Positions 51,949 to 62,752 of a stretch of DNA of 64,000 nucleotides are shown here, one piece after another; the first letter of the stretch is position 1, and each line of letters opens with the position of its first letter. Position numbers and translations under genes: made by a program. The stretch spans positions 1-64,000 of the forward strand of contig JAIPGC010000003.1 of NCBI GenBank assembly GCA_021736335.1. The letters run 5' to 3'. This DNA is from Acholeplasmataceae bacterium (lineage in GTDB: Bacteria > Bacillota_I > Bacilli_A > Acholeplasmatales > Acholeplasmataceae). The notes beneath the pieces were generated by a model that made no database searches, had not been told where the DNA came from, and saw only the letters and a list, made by a program, of their open reading frames with translations.

Positions 51949-54006
51949 TTACTTTTTATAAGCTTCTACTATTTTATCAATTAGCATGTGAGGAACTTCT
52001 TCGTATCTGACGAATTCACGTGTGAATGAACCACTGCCTTGAGTCATAGCTTTTAAATCAATTGCATATTTAACAATTTCTGCTTCCGGAACTTCTGCAA
52101 TAACAACTTGGAATCCTTCAGTTTGATTCATACCAAGTACACGACCACGTCTTTTATTCATGTCACCCATGACATCACCAACAAATTGATCCTTAATCGT
52201 TACTTCGACTTTGACGATAGGTTCCAAAATGGTAGGTTGACATGTCTTAATCGCATCCTTAAATGCTAATGCTGCAGCAAGTTTAAATGATAATTCATTG
52301 GAGTCAACAGCATGATAAGATCCATCATATAATGTAGCCTTGATATTGATTACAGGGAATCCTGCAAGAGGACCATGTTCAAATGCTTCGATAAGTCCTT
52401 TTTCAACTGCTGGGAAATAGTTTCTAGGAACGGCACCACCAAATACATCTTCTTCAAATTCAAATAATTCTTTAGATGGTTCGAATTTAATCCATACATG
52501 TCCAAATTGACCAGCACCACCAGATTGTTTCTTATGCTTACCTTCAGCTTGTACTGATTTCTTAATTGTTTCACGATAAACGATTTTTTGTTCATCGATA
52601 TCAACATCAACTTTAAACATTGTCTTCATTCTTTCAAGGACATAACCTAAATGCGTCATACCTTGTCCGCCTAATAATAATTGAGCAGTTTCTTTATTTC
52701 TTCTAATTTCAAATGTTGGATCTTCAAGATTTAATCTATGAAGTGCCATTGAGATCTTATCTTCATCATTTTGGTTCTTTGGATGCACAGCAATATAAAT
52801 AACAGGTGTTCCTACTGATACAGGTTGATAGACAATCTGGCTCTTTGGATCTGCCAATGTATCGCCTGTTTCTATACCATCAATCTTTGCAACCGCCGCC
52901 ATATCACCAGCATGAAAGAAATCACATGGAATTTGGTTCTTTCCACGGATTGCAAATAGATTTGTTATTTTCTTTGAATCGCCTTTATTTGATAGGACAA
53001 CATCTTGTCCATTCTTTAATGTACCTGAATTGATCTTCAAAACATTAATTGCACCTAAGAAAGGATCAACAGTTGTTTTGAAAACATAAGCTGAAAATGG
53101 TTCATTATCACTCGTCAAGCGTGTGATAGAGTCACCAGTTTTAGCATCTTTACCAACAAGTGGTTGTAATTCATCTGGTGTAGGTAAATAATCGACTAAC
53201 ATGTTAAGTAATGTTCTTACACCAATCGTTTTAGTTGCACTACCAACGATGACTGGAGTCAGTTCACCATCAATGATTCCAGCACGAAGTGCAGTCTTTA
53301 TTTGATCTTCTGGTATTTCTTCTCCAGAAAGATATAAATCTAATAATTCTTCTGAAGTTTCAGCAACACTTTCTAATATCATGTTGTGAAGCTCTTCAAC
53401 TTTAGCTTTCTTTTCTTCCCAAATTTCAGCATCTTGACTGTCTGTGCCATCATAGATTCTTGCCTTCATTTCGATGACATTAACAAACCCTTCGAAATTT
53501 TCATTATGACCAATTGGCCAACAGAAAGGAACAGCTTTTTTTCCTAACTTTTCACGAATTTCATCTAGAACTTCTTCAAATTTGACATTTTCCTTATCCA
53601 TCTTATTGACATAGATAATTGCTGGAATATGGCGTTTTCTGATTTCACCCCAAACACGTTCAGTACCTACTTCAACACCTTTACTCGCATCGATTAAGAT
53701 AACTGCACCTTTAACAACTTCAAGTGCTTGGCTTAAATCTCCTACAAATTCATCACTACCTGGAACATCTATAAAGTTTAACTTATAGTCCATCCATTCA
53801 ACTGGAATGACACTGAGTGAAAGACTTGATTGTTTTGTTTGTTCTTCGACTAAATAGTCTGAAACTGTATTCTTACGCTCAACTTCTCCCTTTTTGTCAA
53901 TCGCTTTGCCTACAAATAGTAGAGCTTCAGATATACTTGTTTTGCCTGATCCTTGATGACCTAATATTGCAATGTTGCGAATCTCTTTGGTTGAATACTC
54001 TTTCAT
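51949..54006 (-). CDS. EF-G-like translational GTPase (EF-G2 group)
   Basis: The 685-residue GTPase has all five EF-G domains. The G1 loop is GHQGSGKT (16-23) rather than the GHIDAGKT of canonical EF-G, and G3 is DVPG (80-83) instead of DTPG; NKMD is kept. These changes mark the second EF-G-like group (annotated as elongation factor G-like) of Bacillota and Actinobacteria, whose role may be ribosome recycling or stress rather than normal translocation. ATG 54006 has AGGAGG upstream; the in-frame ATG at 54072 is far out. A canonical fusA is not in this window. Confidence 0.88.
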   Translation of the reverse strand: MKEYSTKEIRNIAILGHQGSGKTSISEALLFVGKAIDKKGEVERKNTVSDYLVEEQTKQSSLSLSVIPVEWMDYKLNFIDVPGSDEFVGDLSQALEVVKGAVILIDASKGVEVGTERVWGEIRKRHIPAIIYVNKMDKENVKFEEVLDEIREKLGKKAVPFCWPIGHNENFEGFVNVIEMKARIYDGTDSQDAEIWEEKKAKVEELHNMILESVAETSEELLDLYLSGEEIPEDQIKTALRAGIIDGELTPVIVGSATKTIGVRTLLNMLVDYLPTPDELQPLVGKDAKTGDSITRLTSDNEPFSAYVFKTTVDPFLGAINVLKINSGTLKNGQDVVLSNKGDSKKITNLFAIRGKNQIPCDFFHAGDMAAVAKIDGIETGDTLADPKSQIVYQPVSVGTPVIYIAVHPKNQNDEDKISMALHRLNLEDPTFEIRRNKETAQLLLGGQGMTHLGYVLERMKTMFKVDVDIDEQKIVYRETIKKSVQAEGKHKKQSGGAGQFGHVWIKFEPSKELFEFEEDVFGGAVPRNYFPAVEKGLIEAFEHGPLAGFPVINIKATLYDGSYHAVDSNELSFKLAAALAFKDAIKTCQPTILEPIVKVEVTIKDQFVGDVMGDMNKRRGRVLGMNQTEGFQVVIAEVPEAEIVKYAIDLKAMTQGSGSFTREFVRYEEVPHMLIDKIVEAYKK

Positions 54007-54099
54007 CCTAAACCTCCTGTAATCGTTTACATATTCTATACCCATATTATAGCATAAACTTATCCTCAGCAAATCGATTTTATACAGAAAATATGAAAT

Positions 54100-54128
54100 T
54101 TCACATAAGTCACAAAAGATGCTATAAT
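54100..54128 (+). promoter_or_regulatory. yidD promoter
   Basis: The -35 TTCACA (54100-54105, 5 of 6), 17-base spacer and perfect -10 TATAAT (54123-54128) lie 16 bases before ATG 54144. Confidence 0.75.
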
Positions 54129-54143
54129 ATAGTCGGTGAAAAT

Positions 54144-54392
54144 ATGAGAAAACTAGCTATAAAATTAATTGAATGGTATCAAAGAGATATTTCTCCAAAT
54201 AGCAATCATAAATGTAGACATTCTCCAACATGTTCTGCATATGCAAAAGAATGTTATATACGCTTTAATTTTTTTAAAGCTTCGTTTTTGAGCGCAAAAA
54301 GAATTCTGACATGCAATCCTCTATTTAAACCTAAATATGATCCAGTTCCCGAAAAGAAAATTCGCGTAAAAAAAGAAAAAACCAATGATTAA
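54144..54392 (+). CDS. yidD: Membrane protein insertion efficiency factor YidD
   Basis: The 82-residue basic peripheral membrane protein has the DUF37 pattern: IEWYQRDISPN, CRHSPTCSAYAKE (cysteines of the family) and RILTCNPLFKPKYDPVP. It helps YidC insert membrane proteins. The promoter at 54100-54128 puts the transcript start at about 54135, so ATG 54144 is the start and not the in-frame ATG at 54093. Confidence 0.93.
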   Translation: MRKLAIKLIEWYQRDISPNSNHKCRHSPTCSAYAKECYIRFNFFKASFLSAKRILTCNPLFKPKYDPVPEKKIRVKKEKTND

Positions 54393-54413
54393 TTCATTGG
54401 TTTATTTTTTTTA
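54374..54413. terminator. Bidirectional terminator (yidD / V-ATPase operon)
   Basis: The stem AAACCAATGA/TCATTGGTTT has a run of T on both strands. Both stop codons of the flanking genes lie inside. Confidence 0.85.
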
Positions 54414-55029
54414 GTTTAGCTTTTTCTTGTTGATTCTTAATCACTTTTTGTCTTGTAAAGGATTCTCTTTCCTTTTCCTCTAATGCTTCAGTGATAAATT
54501 TAATGTTTTCTTCAAATTTAGGTATCACGACATTCTCTAATGCATTTGCACGCTTTTGGGCTTTTCTTATGGCATTTGCAAGTCTATAAGTTGAATTATC
54601 AACTTCAGCAAGCTTGACAGTTAAGTCTCTTACCTTTAAAAAGCATTTGTATGCAAAATCGAATTTAGTATTTGTGTGTGAGATACCATAAGTGATTTTG
54701 ACATGTTCTACTTCATGCGTTACTTTTGGTATTTCAACTCCCATGACACTTTTATAACTCACAGAGATCCCTGAATCTACTGGAATAGATTGAGCGATAT
54801 CACTGACGATACCTAAAGTGATATTGGCATCTTGAAGAGCAAGGTATGCTTTCTTATATGTTTCTGAAATCTCATTACGAAGTAAACGAACATCCTCAAG
54901 AAGACTCATCATCTCATGGATTAAGATATTTCTTTTTCTATCCATGAGTTCAAAGCCTTTGTGTGCTAATTGATTAGATTTAATTAGTGTCATTAAATTT
55001 CCTTTTGTAGGAAAAACCTGTTCACCCAT
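54394..55029 (-). CDS. ntpD: V-type ATPase subunit D
   Basis: The 211-residue central-stalk subunit is mostly coiled coil. The N-terminal PTKGNLMTLIKSNQLAHKGFELMDRKR and the C-terminal RRANALE-like segment KRANALENVVIPKFEENIKFI are typical of subunit D, which rotates inside the A3B3 head. Last gene of the V-ATPase operon, four bases past the B subunit. Confidence 0.95.
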   Translation of the reverse strand: MGEQVFPTKGNLMTLIKSNQLAHKGFELMDRKRNILIHEMMSLLEDVRLLRNEISETYKKAYLALQDANITLGIVSDIAQSIPVDSGISVSYKSVMGVEIPKVTHEVEHVKITYGISHTNTKFDFAYKCFLKVRDLTVKLAEVDNSTYRLANAIRKAQKRANALENVVIPKFEENIKFITEALEEKERESFTRQKVIKNQQEKAKLKKINQ

Positions 55030-55032
55030 TCA

Positions 55033-56469
55033 TTACATCCCCTTTAGGGCACTTATAATTGGTCTTTTAATAATGTGGAAACGTTCAACAGCACGTTCAT
55101 GATTATAAAACTTGTTGATCATCTTCTCATCTAATCTACTTAATTCTTCTTTAGGAAGTACTGATAATAAATCCCAACCTAGGTCAAGTGTATCAATAAT
55201 AGAACGATTGGATTCAAAGCCTTGCCCAATAAAATGCTTTTCAAACAGATTACCAAATTCAATATATTGTCTATCTACAGGTGACAGTTCATCTTCACCA
55301 ATGACTGAGGCTAAACTTCTAGCATCTTGAACTTGTGCATATGACGCAAACATTTGATTGGCAACATCCGAATGATCGTCTCTCGTGTATCCAGCTCCAA
55401 TACCATCTTTCATCAATCTAGATAAGGATGGTAAAATGCCTACTGGAGGAAATATGCCTATCTGATTTAAATCTCTGCTTAAAACAATTTGCCCTTCAGT
55501 GATATATCCTGTTAAGTCTGGGATTGGATGGGTAATATCATCATTAGGCATCGTTAAAATAGGAATTTGTGTCACACTGCCTTTGGCTTGAGATACAATA
55601 CCTGCTCTTTCATATAAGGAAGCTAAATCCGAATATAAATAACCAGGATAACCTTTACGTCCAGGAATTTCACCTTTACTACTTGAAAACTCACGGAGTG
55701 CTTCACAATATGATGTGATATCAGTCAAAATAACTAGTACATGGATATCATGCTTAAAAGCAAGATATTCAGCAGCGGTCAACGCAAATCTTGGAGTTAA
55801 AATTCTTTCAATGATAGGTTCATTTGATAGATTTAAAAACATGACCACCTTATTCATGACACCTGCTTCTTCAAATGAATGTCTAAAATAAGCAGCGACG
55901 TCATTTTTGACGCCCATTGCAGCAAATACGATACAAAAATCATTACCCTTACTTTCAGCAATCTTAGCTTGCTTAACGATTTGAACTGCAAGTTCATTGT
56001 GAGGCATCCCTGATCCAGAAAAGATTGGTAATTTTTGTCCTCTTATCAATGTTGTAAGTGCATCAATGGAACTAACACCTGTTTGAATATAGTCTCTTGG
56101 ATATATTCTTGAGACAGGATTTAAAGGTTGACCATTAATGTTTCTTTTTTCATCAACAAAAACCTCACCCAACCCATCAATTGGACGACCAGAACCATTA
56201 AATGTTCTTCCTAAAATTTCTTTGGATAAGGACATTTCAACAGAGTGACCTGTAAATTTAGTTTTTGTGTTGACAAGCGAGATATTTTGCGTACCTTCAA
56301 AGACTTGGATAGCTACTTTCTCGCCTTCCATTTGGACAACACGACCAAATCGTGAAGAACCATCATTGAGCTTGATTTCGACCATTTCTTCAAAGCCAAC
56401 GCCTGTAACCCCATCTAAGAAAATGAGTGGTCCTTTAATCTCATCTAATCCGATATATTGGAGATTCAT
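55033..56469 (-). CDS. ntpB: V-type ATPase subunit B
   Basis: This 478-residue subunit of the catalytic head shows the typical Walker-less nucleotide site: [15 protein letters not shown] where the A subunit has its P-loop. It also has [13 protein letters not shown] and [22 protein letters not shown]. It contributes to ATP binding but is not itself catalytic. Ribosome site AAAGGAGG. It overlaps nothing and follows subunit A by 11 bases. Confidence 0.97.
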   Translation of the reverse strand: MNLQYIGLDEIKGPLIFLDGVTGVGFEEMVEIKLNDGSSRFGRVVQMEGEKVAIQVFEGTQNISLVNTKTKFTGHSVEMSLSKEILGRTFNGSGRPIDGLGEVFVDEKRNINGQPLNPVSRIYPRDYIQTGVSSIDALTTLIRGQKLPIFSGSGMPHNELAVQIVKQAKIAESKGNDFCIVFAAMGVKNDVAAYFRHSFEEAGVMNKVVMFLNLSNEPIIERILTPRFALTAAEYLAFKHDIHVLVILTDITSYCEALREFSSSKGEIPGRKGYPGYLYSDLASLYERAGIVSQAKGSVTQIPILTMPNDDITHPIPDLTGYITEGQIVLSRDLNQIGIFPPVGILPSLSRLMKDGIGAGYTRDDHSDVANQMFASYAQVQDARSLASVIGEDELSPVDRQYIEFGNLFEKHFIGQGFESNRSIIDTLDLGWDLLSVLPKEELSRLDEKMINKFYNHERAVERFHIIKRPIISALKGM

Positions 56470-56480
56470 AAATGCCTCCT

Positions 56481-58232
56481 TTAGTGAATTCTTTTAATTA
56501 TGCGGTCAATCGTTTTTGGATATTCATCAAATTTTTCTAGTTCATCATTAGCCACATCATATTTCATCTTGATGACAGACTCAAATATTCCTGTATCAAT
56601 TAATAAACTGAGTGAACGTCCACTTTCTATAAAACCTTTAGCTTTCATGTTGAGATACAAAATAACGTCCATCATCTGAAGTTGTTTTTGTAGTGGTACA
56701 TAGGTATCGTCTTTATGAAAAGCATTTTGTTGTAAAAAGCCTAAACGAATAACTTTGCCTACTTCAATAATCAGTTTTTGATCATCAGGTAATACATCAC
56801 TACCAATAAGCTTAGCAATTTCTAATAATTTATTTTCCTCAGATAAAATACCCATGATCGCTTGTCTATTGGTTAAAAATCTAGGGCTCACATTTTGGTC
56901 ATACCATTTTGATAAATCAGTCACGTATTCTGAATAGCTTGTATTCCAATTGATAGCCGCATAATGTCTTTGATAAGCAAGTTGCTTATCTAAAGCCCAA
57001 AAGCTTCTCACAAATCGCTTTGTATTTTGGGTAACAGGTTCCGAGAAATCTGCACCTTGTGGAGATACCGCACCAATGATCGATACAGATCCTTCATGAC
57101 CACTTAAGGTCTTCATGTAACCTGCACGTTCATAAAACTGGGAAATACGACTTGGTAAATAAGCAGGAAATCCTTCTTCTGCAGGCATTTCTTCAAGTCT
57201 TCCGCTGATTTCACGTAGTGCTTCAGCCCAACGAGAAGTTGAATCAGCCATGAGTGCCACATGATAGCCCATATCACGATAGTATTCTGCAATAACGACA
57301 CCTGTATAGATGCTTGCTTCTCTTGCTGCTACGGGCATATTAGAGGTATTAGCTATCAACACTGTGCGTTCCATAAGTTTCTTATTGGTTCTAGGATCAA
57401 TCAATTCACCAAATTCCTCTAGAACTTGGGTCATTTCATTACCACGTTCACCACAACCTACATAAACAATCAAGTCTGCATCACACCATTTAGCAAATTG
57501 GTGTTGCATCATGGTTTTTCCTGTACCAAATCCACCTGGAACAGCTGCTGCTCCACCTTTGGCAATAGGAAATAATGTATCAATGATACGTTGTCCACTA
57601 ATTAAAGGGACAGAAATTGGTATTCTATTTTTAACTGGTCTTGGCGTTTTGATTGGCCATTTTTGGACCAAGGTAAGTTCGTGTATTTGACCATGTGTAT
57701 CTTCTGTTTTCACAATGACATCATGTAATTTATATGATCCATTTTTAGCAACAAATGTGACTCTACCATCCATGCCCTTAGGTACCATCAGTCTATGCTC
57801 AATTGTTTTTGTTTCAGGTATTGTCGCATAAATTTGTCCGAATTTTAATTCATCATCGATTTTAACTGATAAAGTCACATCCCATAATTGCTTACTATCT
57901 AGTGATTCAACATCACTACCAATTGGAATATAAATGCCTTCATTATCAGAAATTAATTTCAAAGGGCGTTCTATACCATCAAAAATATTTTTAAGTAATC
58001 CTGGTCCTAACAACGCTGATATGGGTTCCCCTGTTGATAAAACTGGTTCACCAATCACGAGGCCAGTTGTTGATTCATAAACCTGAATGGTTGTACTTTC
58101 TTGGCTAATTGAAATGACTTCACCAAGTAATTTGTTATTTCCAACGAAAACCATTTCTAACATCGAAAAATCAACAGCGTTTTTAACGGTAACAACTGGT
58201 CCATTAATCGAATAGATTGTATTTTTCATCAT
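56481..58232 (-). CDS. ntpA: V-type ATPase catalytic subunit A
   Basis: The 583-residue catalytic subunit has P-loop GGFGTGKT (233-240), GERGNEM (catalytic Glu), [26 protein letters not shown] and the extra non-homologous region (about 100-190) of V/A-type A subunits. It hydrolyses or makes ATP coupled to ion flow through the I/K sector. Two ATG codons are in tandem after AGGAGG. Confidence 0.97.
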   Translation of the reverse strand: MMKNTIYSINGPVVTVKNAVDFSMLEMVFVGNNKLLGEVISISQESTTIQVYESTTGLVIGEPVLSTGEPISALLGPGLLKNIFDGIERPLKLISDNEGIYIPIGSDVESLDSKQLWDVTLSVKIDDELKFGQIYATIPETKTIEHRLMVPKGMDGRVTFVAKNGSYKLHDVIVKTEDTHGQIHELTLVQKWPIKTPRPVKNRIPISVPLISGQRIIDTLFPIAKGGAAAVPGGFGTGKTMMQHQFAKWCDADLIVYVGCGERGNEMTQVLEEFGELIDPRTNKKLMERTVLIANTSNMPVAAREASIYTGVVIAEYYRDMGYHVALMADSTSRWAEALREISGRLEEMPAEEGFPAYLPSRISQFYERAGYMKTLSGHEGSVSIIGAVSPQGADFSEPVTQNTKRFVRSFWALDKQLAYQRHYAAINWNTSYSEYVTDLSKWYDQNVSPRFLTNRQAIMGILSEENKLLEIAKLIGSDVLPDDQKLIIEVGKVIRLGFLQQNAFHKDDTYVPLQKQLQMMDVILYLNMKAKGFIESGRSLSLLIDTGIFESVIKMKYDVANDELEKFDEYPKTIDRIIKRIH

Positions 58233-58241
58233 TGTTACCTC

Positions 58242-58847
58242 CTATTTTCTAATAAATAATTTAGAGTTCTTGTAGAACCATTCCTTTTGTTCAGCAAATT
58301 TAGAATCTATGGTTTCATCAATAACGATACCTTCTTTTTCAATCATTGCTTCAAAACCTCCCAAATGTAGATTTGGTGATTTGATGATTTCAAAGGATGA
58401 TGTCACATGATTCTTAATTAATGAAGGAAGGTGAGTATCTCTATCAGAGATTGTAAAAATGACATGTTTTGATTTTGCTAGATTGTTGATTTTAACAAGT
58501 TTTTCTTCCATAAGCTTTTCATAATCTTTAGAGGTGATGAACTGATAAATTTGGTCTAAGACAGCATGAAAAACGATATTCGTCATGAATGTTCTTTCTT
58601 TGATTAATTTCGCATCGTAGCCAACGCTTATTTTGTTGAGTTGATCCTGATAATCCTTTTGGATTTCCTTTAGAGCTCTACTGAGTTCTAAATCTCTTTT
58701 CAGTGAAAGTTCTTCATTGACTTTTTTCATTTCTTTTGCATAGAGATAATTAATTTCTTTACGCAATTCACCAATTTTTTTATCAGATTCTTGCTTTATT
58801 GCTTTATCAAAATAACGATATAGCTGTTCTGCATTGTTATATGCCAT
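58242..58847 (-). CDS. ntpE: V-type ATPase subunit E
   Basis: The 201-residue peripheral-stalk subunit has an N-terminal coiled coil (about 10-85, YLYAKEMKKVNEELSLKRDLE) and a C-terminal alpha/beta domain (NLHLGGFEAMIEKEGIVIDETIDSK, the typical GG...D-NT end). It ties the A3B3 head to subunit I. Placed between F and A. Confidence 0.92.
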   Translation of the reverse strand: MAYNNAEQLYRYFDKAIKQESDKKIGELRKEINYLYAKEMKKVNEELSLKRDLELSRALKEIQKDYQDQLNKISVGYDAKLIKERTFMTNIVFHAVLDQIYQFITSKDYEKLMEEKLVKINNLAKSKHVIFTISDRDTHLPSLIKNHVTSSFEIIKSPNLHLGGFEAMIEKEGIVIDETIDSKFAEQKEWFYKNSKLFIRK

Positions 58848-58856
58848 ATTTTCACC

Positions 58857-59165
58857 TCATAATTTGATGCCAATAGCTTCACTAACATATCGGTCTATTG
58901 CTTCTCCGATTTGAGCTGTACCATGGCGATCAGGTATTTCTACAATAAGCTTTTTAGGTAGTGTTAATTTAAGTTCTGAGATGATTTGAGGAGCTAGTTC
59001 GACCAATTTGGTCGTGACTAAAACAATGGCAATTGATTCATCGCTCAAAGCAGTCTCAAGCGCACTTAAGAATTCTTTGAGTGCATGAACAACAACACCA
59101 TCAATACCTACTAATCTCATACCTACTTGTGTATCTACATTGTCGCTTATTAAGAAAAACTTCAT
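58857..59165 (-). CDS. ntpG: V-type ATPase subunit F
   Basis: The 102-residue central-stalk subunit has a Rossmann-like fold, MKFFLISDNVDTQVGMRLVGIDGV, VLVTTKLVEL and the end IVEIPDRHG. It binds subunit D. Called NtpG in Enterococcus. Spacing 9 and 15 bases to its neighbours. Confidence 0.92.
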   Translation of the reverse strand: MKFFLISDNVDTQVGMRLVGIDGVVVHALKEFLSALETALSDESIAIVLVTTKLVELAPQIISELKLTLPKKLIVEIPDRHGTAQIGEAIDRYVSEAIGIKL

Positions 59166-59180
59166 ACGAATCCTTCTTCC

Positions 59181-59627
59181 TTAAAGCTTACCGATAATTA
59201 ATATTGAAATTAATAAACCATATATCGCAACACCTTCACCAAGTGCAACGAAAATCAGAGATTTACCAAAGTTCTTTTCATTTTCAGAGAATGCTCCAAT
59301 TGCTGCTGGAGCTGCAGCTGCAACAGCAACACCAGCACCTAATGCTGATAGTCCTGTAGATAGTGCTGCACTTAGGAAACCTAAGCCTTGAGCCATTGTT
59401 CCTGTCATCAAATCTATGGTATCGCCTTCAGCACCATAAACCGTTCCTTTGAAAAAGAGTTGCACAACAAATACAGCAACAACAATTGTGAAAAAGCCAA
59501 TAACATGTGTCTTTAGTCTGTTTTTTGCTGATTGGATTGATACCTTACCTTTAAAAACCTTAATTAAAGGTAATGAAATCAGAACAACTAATACCATTGG
59601 TAAAATAATTTCTAAAAAGTTTAACAT
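59181..59627 (-). CDS. ntpK: V-type ATPase proteolipid subunit K
   Basis: The 148-residue ring subunit has four hydrophobic segments (about 4-24, 42-60, 77-112, 122-146). Only the last hairpin looks like a rotor c-subunit hairpin, with the ion-binding Glu131 in ALGEGVAIYG. The N-terminal hairpin carries no acidic residue in the membrane. I start at ATG 59627 (AGGAGGA upstream). It follows subunit I by about 21 bases. Whether the ion is Na+ or H+ cannot be decided by eye. Confidence 0.93.
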   Translation of the reverse strand: MLNFLEIILPMVLVVLISLPLIKVFKGKVSIQSAKNRLKTHVIGFFTIVVAVFVVQLFFKGTVYGAEGDTIDLMTGTMAQGLGFLSAALSTGLSALGAGVAVAAAAPAAIGAFSENEKNFGKSLIFVALGEGVAIYGLLISILIIGKL

Positions 59628-59648
59628 AATCATTCCTCCTAAAATCTC

Positions 59649-61568
59649 TTATTGATTAACTGCATTAAATGCAATTCCGTTTCCTTCATAATATCTTGAA
59701 AATAATTCATAAAATTGAAGTCTCAACACTTGAATACTAACAATCAAACCCTCTAATCCCATGACAAATAAGTTGCCAATAATCAGGACTAACCATCCAG
59801 AATTACCAACCATTTCCATGAGCGTCATGACGACGAACATTAATCCTGCATGAACCAATATAAATCCGCCAACACGTAAGAAAGACATTGTATTTGTTGC
59901 ATAGGATAAGACAATTTCAAATAATTCAAAGAATCCTTCAGCAAAAAATCCACCAAAACCATTTGGAAACATTTTCTCTTTGTGATATAAACGTTCTAAA
60001 GGTTCCTTGAGGAATATGAGAATCACTGGTATTCCCACAAATCCTATAATTGTAAATATATTGAATATTGATGTGCCCAATCCTAACTGAAGTGCTGCAC
60101 CAACTAAAATGAAACCATAAAGAATCAATCCTGCAACCCCATTATGTGATGCAAATAGTTCCACATAGTGTTTTTTCTTCAGTAATGTGATCATGTTGAG
60201 TAACATAGCTATCACAATGAATAATGCACCAAGAGCAATAGCTACAATCAAAATTGTCATTGTAAATTCAGAATCCATCACATGAATGGGTTTTCCAGCT
60301 AAGCCAAGAACTTGGGTATAAACTGGTGTCAAGAATTCTTCCATTCCAAAGAATGAACCATATAAGAATCCAAAGATAGCAGACGAGATACCTACTCTTA
60401 TTCCAATTGCTCCCAATTGCATCTTTTTATACTTCAGCAAAAGAAATCCAAATAGAATCAAAAGTAAACCTTGCCCTAAATCACCAAACATCATTCCAAA
60501 TAGTAAAGCATAGGTGATAGCAACAAATGGTGTTGGATCTATTTCTCCATATGATGGCAGTCCATACATTTCAACAAACATCGAAAATGGTTTGCTGAAC
60601 CAACCGTTTTTAAGTTTTGTTGGTGGTTGAAAGCGACGATCACTATATGCATCATTGACTTCAATTTCAACATCTTCGATATTTTCAAATGCCTTTTTGA
60701 ATTCTTCAACATCCTCTTCTTGAACAAACCCTGAGATGCTTAATTTGTCGCCTAAACCTACTACATATTTCTTAGCTTCATAGATTCGATTGAGGAATAA
60801 CAATTCTCCTTTGATATGAGAAAGCTTTGGATTACATTCGACAATCATGCTTTTGATATCCGCTTGATATGATTCAATCATTTTCTGTGTGTTTTCTATT
60901 TCTGCATTGAGAGCTCCTACTGCATCTTTTGGAGTTCCATGGACAAAGTCTGGTATAAAAATACGTTCAAAGAACAGTGATGAGAATATGTTATCAACCT
61001 CACGCTTGTATTCGTCAGTTGTGAAATACATGCACCAGCTATTATTGTTGTCATGATTAAATGATTTAAAAACAAATGGTTTATTCTGAAAGAATCTGAG
61101 TTTCTCAACACTATCATTAGGTAATCTACCAAATCTTATGTTAATGTACTCACATGCAAATAAATCATCCAAAGCAATATCTAAATTCTCAATATTTTGA
61201 ACTTGAATTAAAGCATCTTTGTATTTATAATTATGTTCTTCAAGTTTTTTGATTAGCTCAATTTCAGAAGATAACTTTTCTTTTAATTCATTAAGAAAAT
61301 CATAGATTTCATTAAATGTATATTCTTCTTCACGTGTTTCAATATTAGGCAGTTTAATTTCATATTTAGTTTCGATTTCTTCAAGTTCAGCCAAAAGTGG
61401 CTGACAAGGATTGTCAGCAACAAAAGACGTCAGTCCACGAACTTTTTCAACAATTTCTCTAGCTTGGACAGGATGAAATCCCTTGAGATCGATAAAGTTG
61501 TATAGAACAGCATTTAGACTGCTTGCACTGGCTGTTAAATCAATAAATTTTACTTTTGCTATACTCAT
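59649..61568 (-). CDS. ntpI: V-type ATPase subunit I
   Basis: The 639-residue protein has a large cytoplasmic N-terminal half (1-340) that contacts the stalks, then seven or eight transmembrane segments (FVAITYALLFGMMFGDLGQGLLL is the hallmark, near 350). The C-terminal helices include FLRVGGFILVHAGL with the essential Arg. It forms the ion half-channel against the K ring. AGGAGG precedes the ATG. Confidence 0.95.
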   Translation of the reverse strand: MSIAKVKFIDLTASASSLNAVLYNFIDLKGFHPVQAREIVEKVRGLTSFVADNPCQPLLAELEEIETKYEIKLPNIETREEEYTFNEIYDFLNELKEKLSSEIELIKKLEEHNYKYKDALIQVQNIENLDIALDDLFACEYINIRFGRLPNDSVEKLRFFQNKPFVFKSFNHDNNNSWCMYFTTDEYKREVDNIFSSLFFERIFIPDFVHGTPKDAVGALNAEIENTQKMIESYQADIKSMIVECNPKLSHIKGELLFLNRIYEAKKYVVGLGDKLSISGFVQEEDVEEFKKAFENIEDVEIEVNDAYSDRRFQPPTKLKNGWFSKPFSMFVEMYGLPSYGEIDPTPFVAITYALLFGMMFGDLGQGLLLILFGFLLLKYKKMQLGAIGIRVGISSAIFGFLYGSFFGMEEFLTPVYTQVLGLAGKPIHVMDSEFTMTILIVAIALGALFIVIAMLLNMITLLKKKHYVELFASHNGVAGLILYGFILVGAALQLGLGTSIFNIFTIIGFVGIPVILIFLKEPLERLYHKEKMFPNGFGGFFAEGFFELFEIVLSYATNTMSFLRVGGFILVHAGLMFVVMTLMEMVGNSGWLVLIIGNLFVMGLEGLIVSIQVLRLQFYELFSRYYEGNGIAFNAVNQ

Positions 61569-61577
61569 GATTTCCTC

Positions 61578-62615
61578 CTAGTAAATTAACATCTGCTTAA
61601 TTTCGTTTTCATTAATCTGATATCTAATGCCTTCTATGATATTTGTCAAGTTTTCTACTTCAAAACTACTTAATGTTACAAAAGCTAAATATATCTTAGG
61701 AACATTCGTTGAAAAATACATAAATTTTTTAGCAAGATCATAACGAATATGACCTGCGTAGTATTCGACATAAACATAATCTTTATCACTTGTAAATCTT
61801 GAAAATTCTGATTGTGATAAATATTTTAAAATAGCATCCGGATTTTGAAGATTGATAATTTCATCAATCTTTTTTTCATTAATTCGAGTATTCTTTTTGA
61901 TTAAGATACTTTTTATGGTTGCTGGATCAGCCTGATAAAATTTCTTTAATCGATATATCTTTATGATGTTTGATAGTTCAATTCGTGTTTGAAATATACT
62001 TTTTAAATCTTTTAATACAGACCCTTTATAGTGTTTTTCAACACGACGAAAAGCCTCATCATAATAATAATCTTCAAGTGCAAATTCAATATCCAAATAG
62101 CGTATATTTTCTTTGTTTCTTGTGTCAAATGGTTTTAGAATCATATAATAAGGTGTTTTTTGCAAAGATTCAATCAATTCAGAAAAATTCGTTGCTTTTA
62201 AAACCAAAGCTAGATCAATAGAGGTATGAATGTCAAAGAAATAAGGTACTTTCCCTTTGTTTTCATCAAATTTCTCTGATATCATCGCTCTTATTGCTGA
62301 TAATATGACTTCATTTTCCTGTCTCACAATATCAAGCTCATAAAACTCTAAATCCTTTGTATTAACTTGTTTGATGAGTCTAATGATTTGGTTGAAAGCA
62401 TTTTTTTGAATTAATCCCTCCAGATTGCCTCGATGTATAGAACTTTCTTGGACATCCTTTAGGATTTCTCGATAATTCTCATGCTTTTTAAGAAATCCTA
62501 CAAAATCTGATAATGACCTAAATTTAGCCATCTTCTCATATTCTTCGGGTTTGATGAAGTTTCCATAGATTGATTTGGCTTTTGCACTGATTGCATTATT
62601 TGCCCAAGAACTCAT
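61578..62615 (-). CDS. ntpC: V-type ATPase subunit C (AC39/d-like)
   Basis: The 345-residue protein has the three-fold helical repeat of subunit C/d: ANNAISAKAKSIYG at the N-terminus, ELDIVRQENEVILSAIRAM, and the C-terminal LSSFEVENLTNIIEGIRYQ. It sits between the rotor stalk and the K ring as a socket. First well-placed operon gene upstream of subunit I, nine bases away. Confidence 0.93.
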   Translation of the reverse strand: MSSWANNAISAKAKSIYGNFIKPEEYEKMAKFRSLSDFVGFLKKHENYREILKDVQESSIHRGNLEGLIQKNAFNQIIRLIKQVNTKDLEFYELDIVRQENEVILSAIRAMISEKFDENKGKVPYFFDIHTSIDLALVLKATNFSELIESLQKTPYYMILKPFDTRNKENIRYLDIEFALEDYYYDEAFRRVEKHYKGSVLKDLKSIFQTRIELSNIIKIYRLKKFYQADPATIKSILIKKNTRINEKKIDEIINLQNPDAILKYLSQSEFSRFTSDKDYVYVEYYAGHIRYDLAKKFMYFSTNVPKIYLAFVTLSSFEVENLTNIIEGIRYQINENEIKQMLIY

Positions 62616-62752
62616 ATATTTGTCTCCTTCACCGATATCTTAACCTAATACATATCAATCTTTAATTTGATTATTATCAATAATCATATCAATAAAACGT
62701 AATTTTTAACAGTAAAATGATGAACGGATGTCCATCATATGGTTTATAGTGG

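Noticed and set aside
54007-54072. Longer start of the EF-G-like gene
   Set aside because: The extension is not family-like, and AGGAGG is well placed for ATG 54006.
62725-62748. Hairpin between V-ATPase coiled-coil gene and subunit C as a terminator
   Set aside because: GATGGAC/GTTCATC can pair but only a short T tract follows; readthrough to the rest of the operon is expected.
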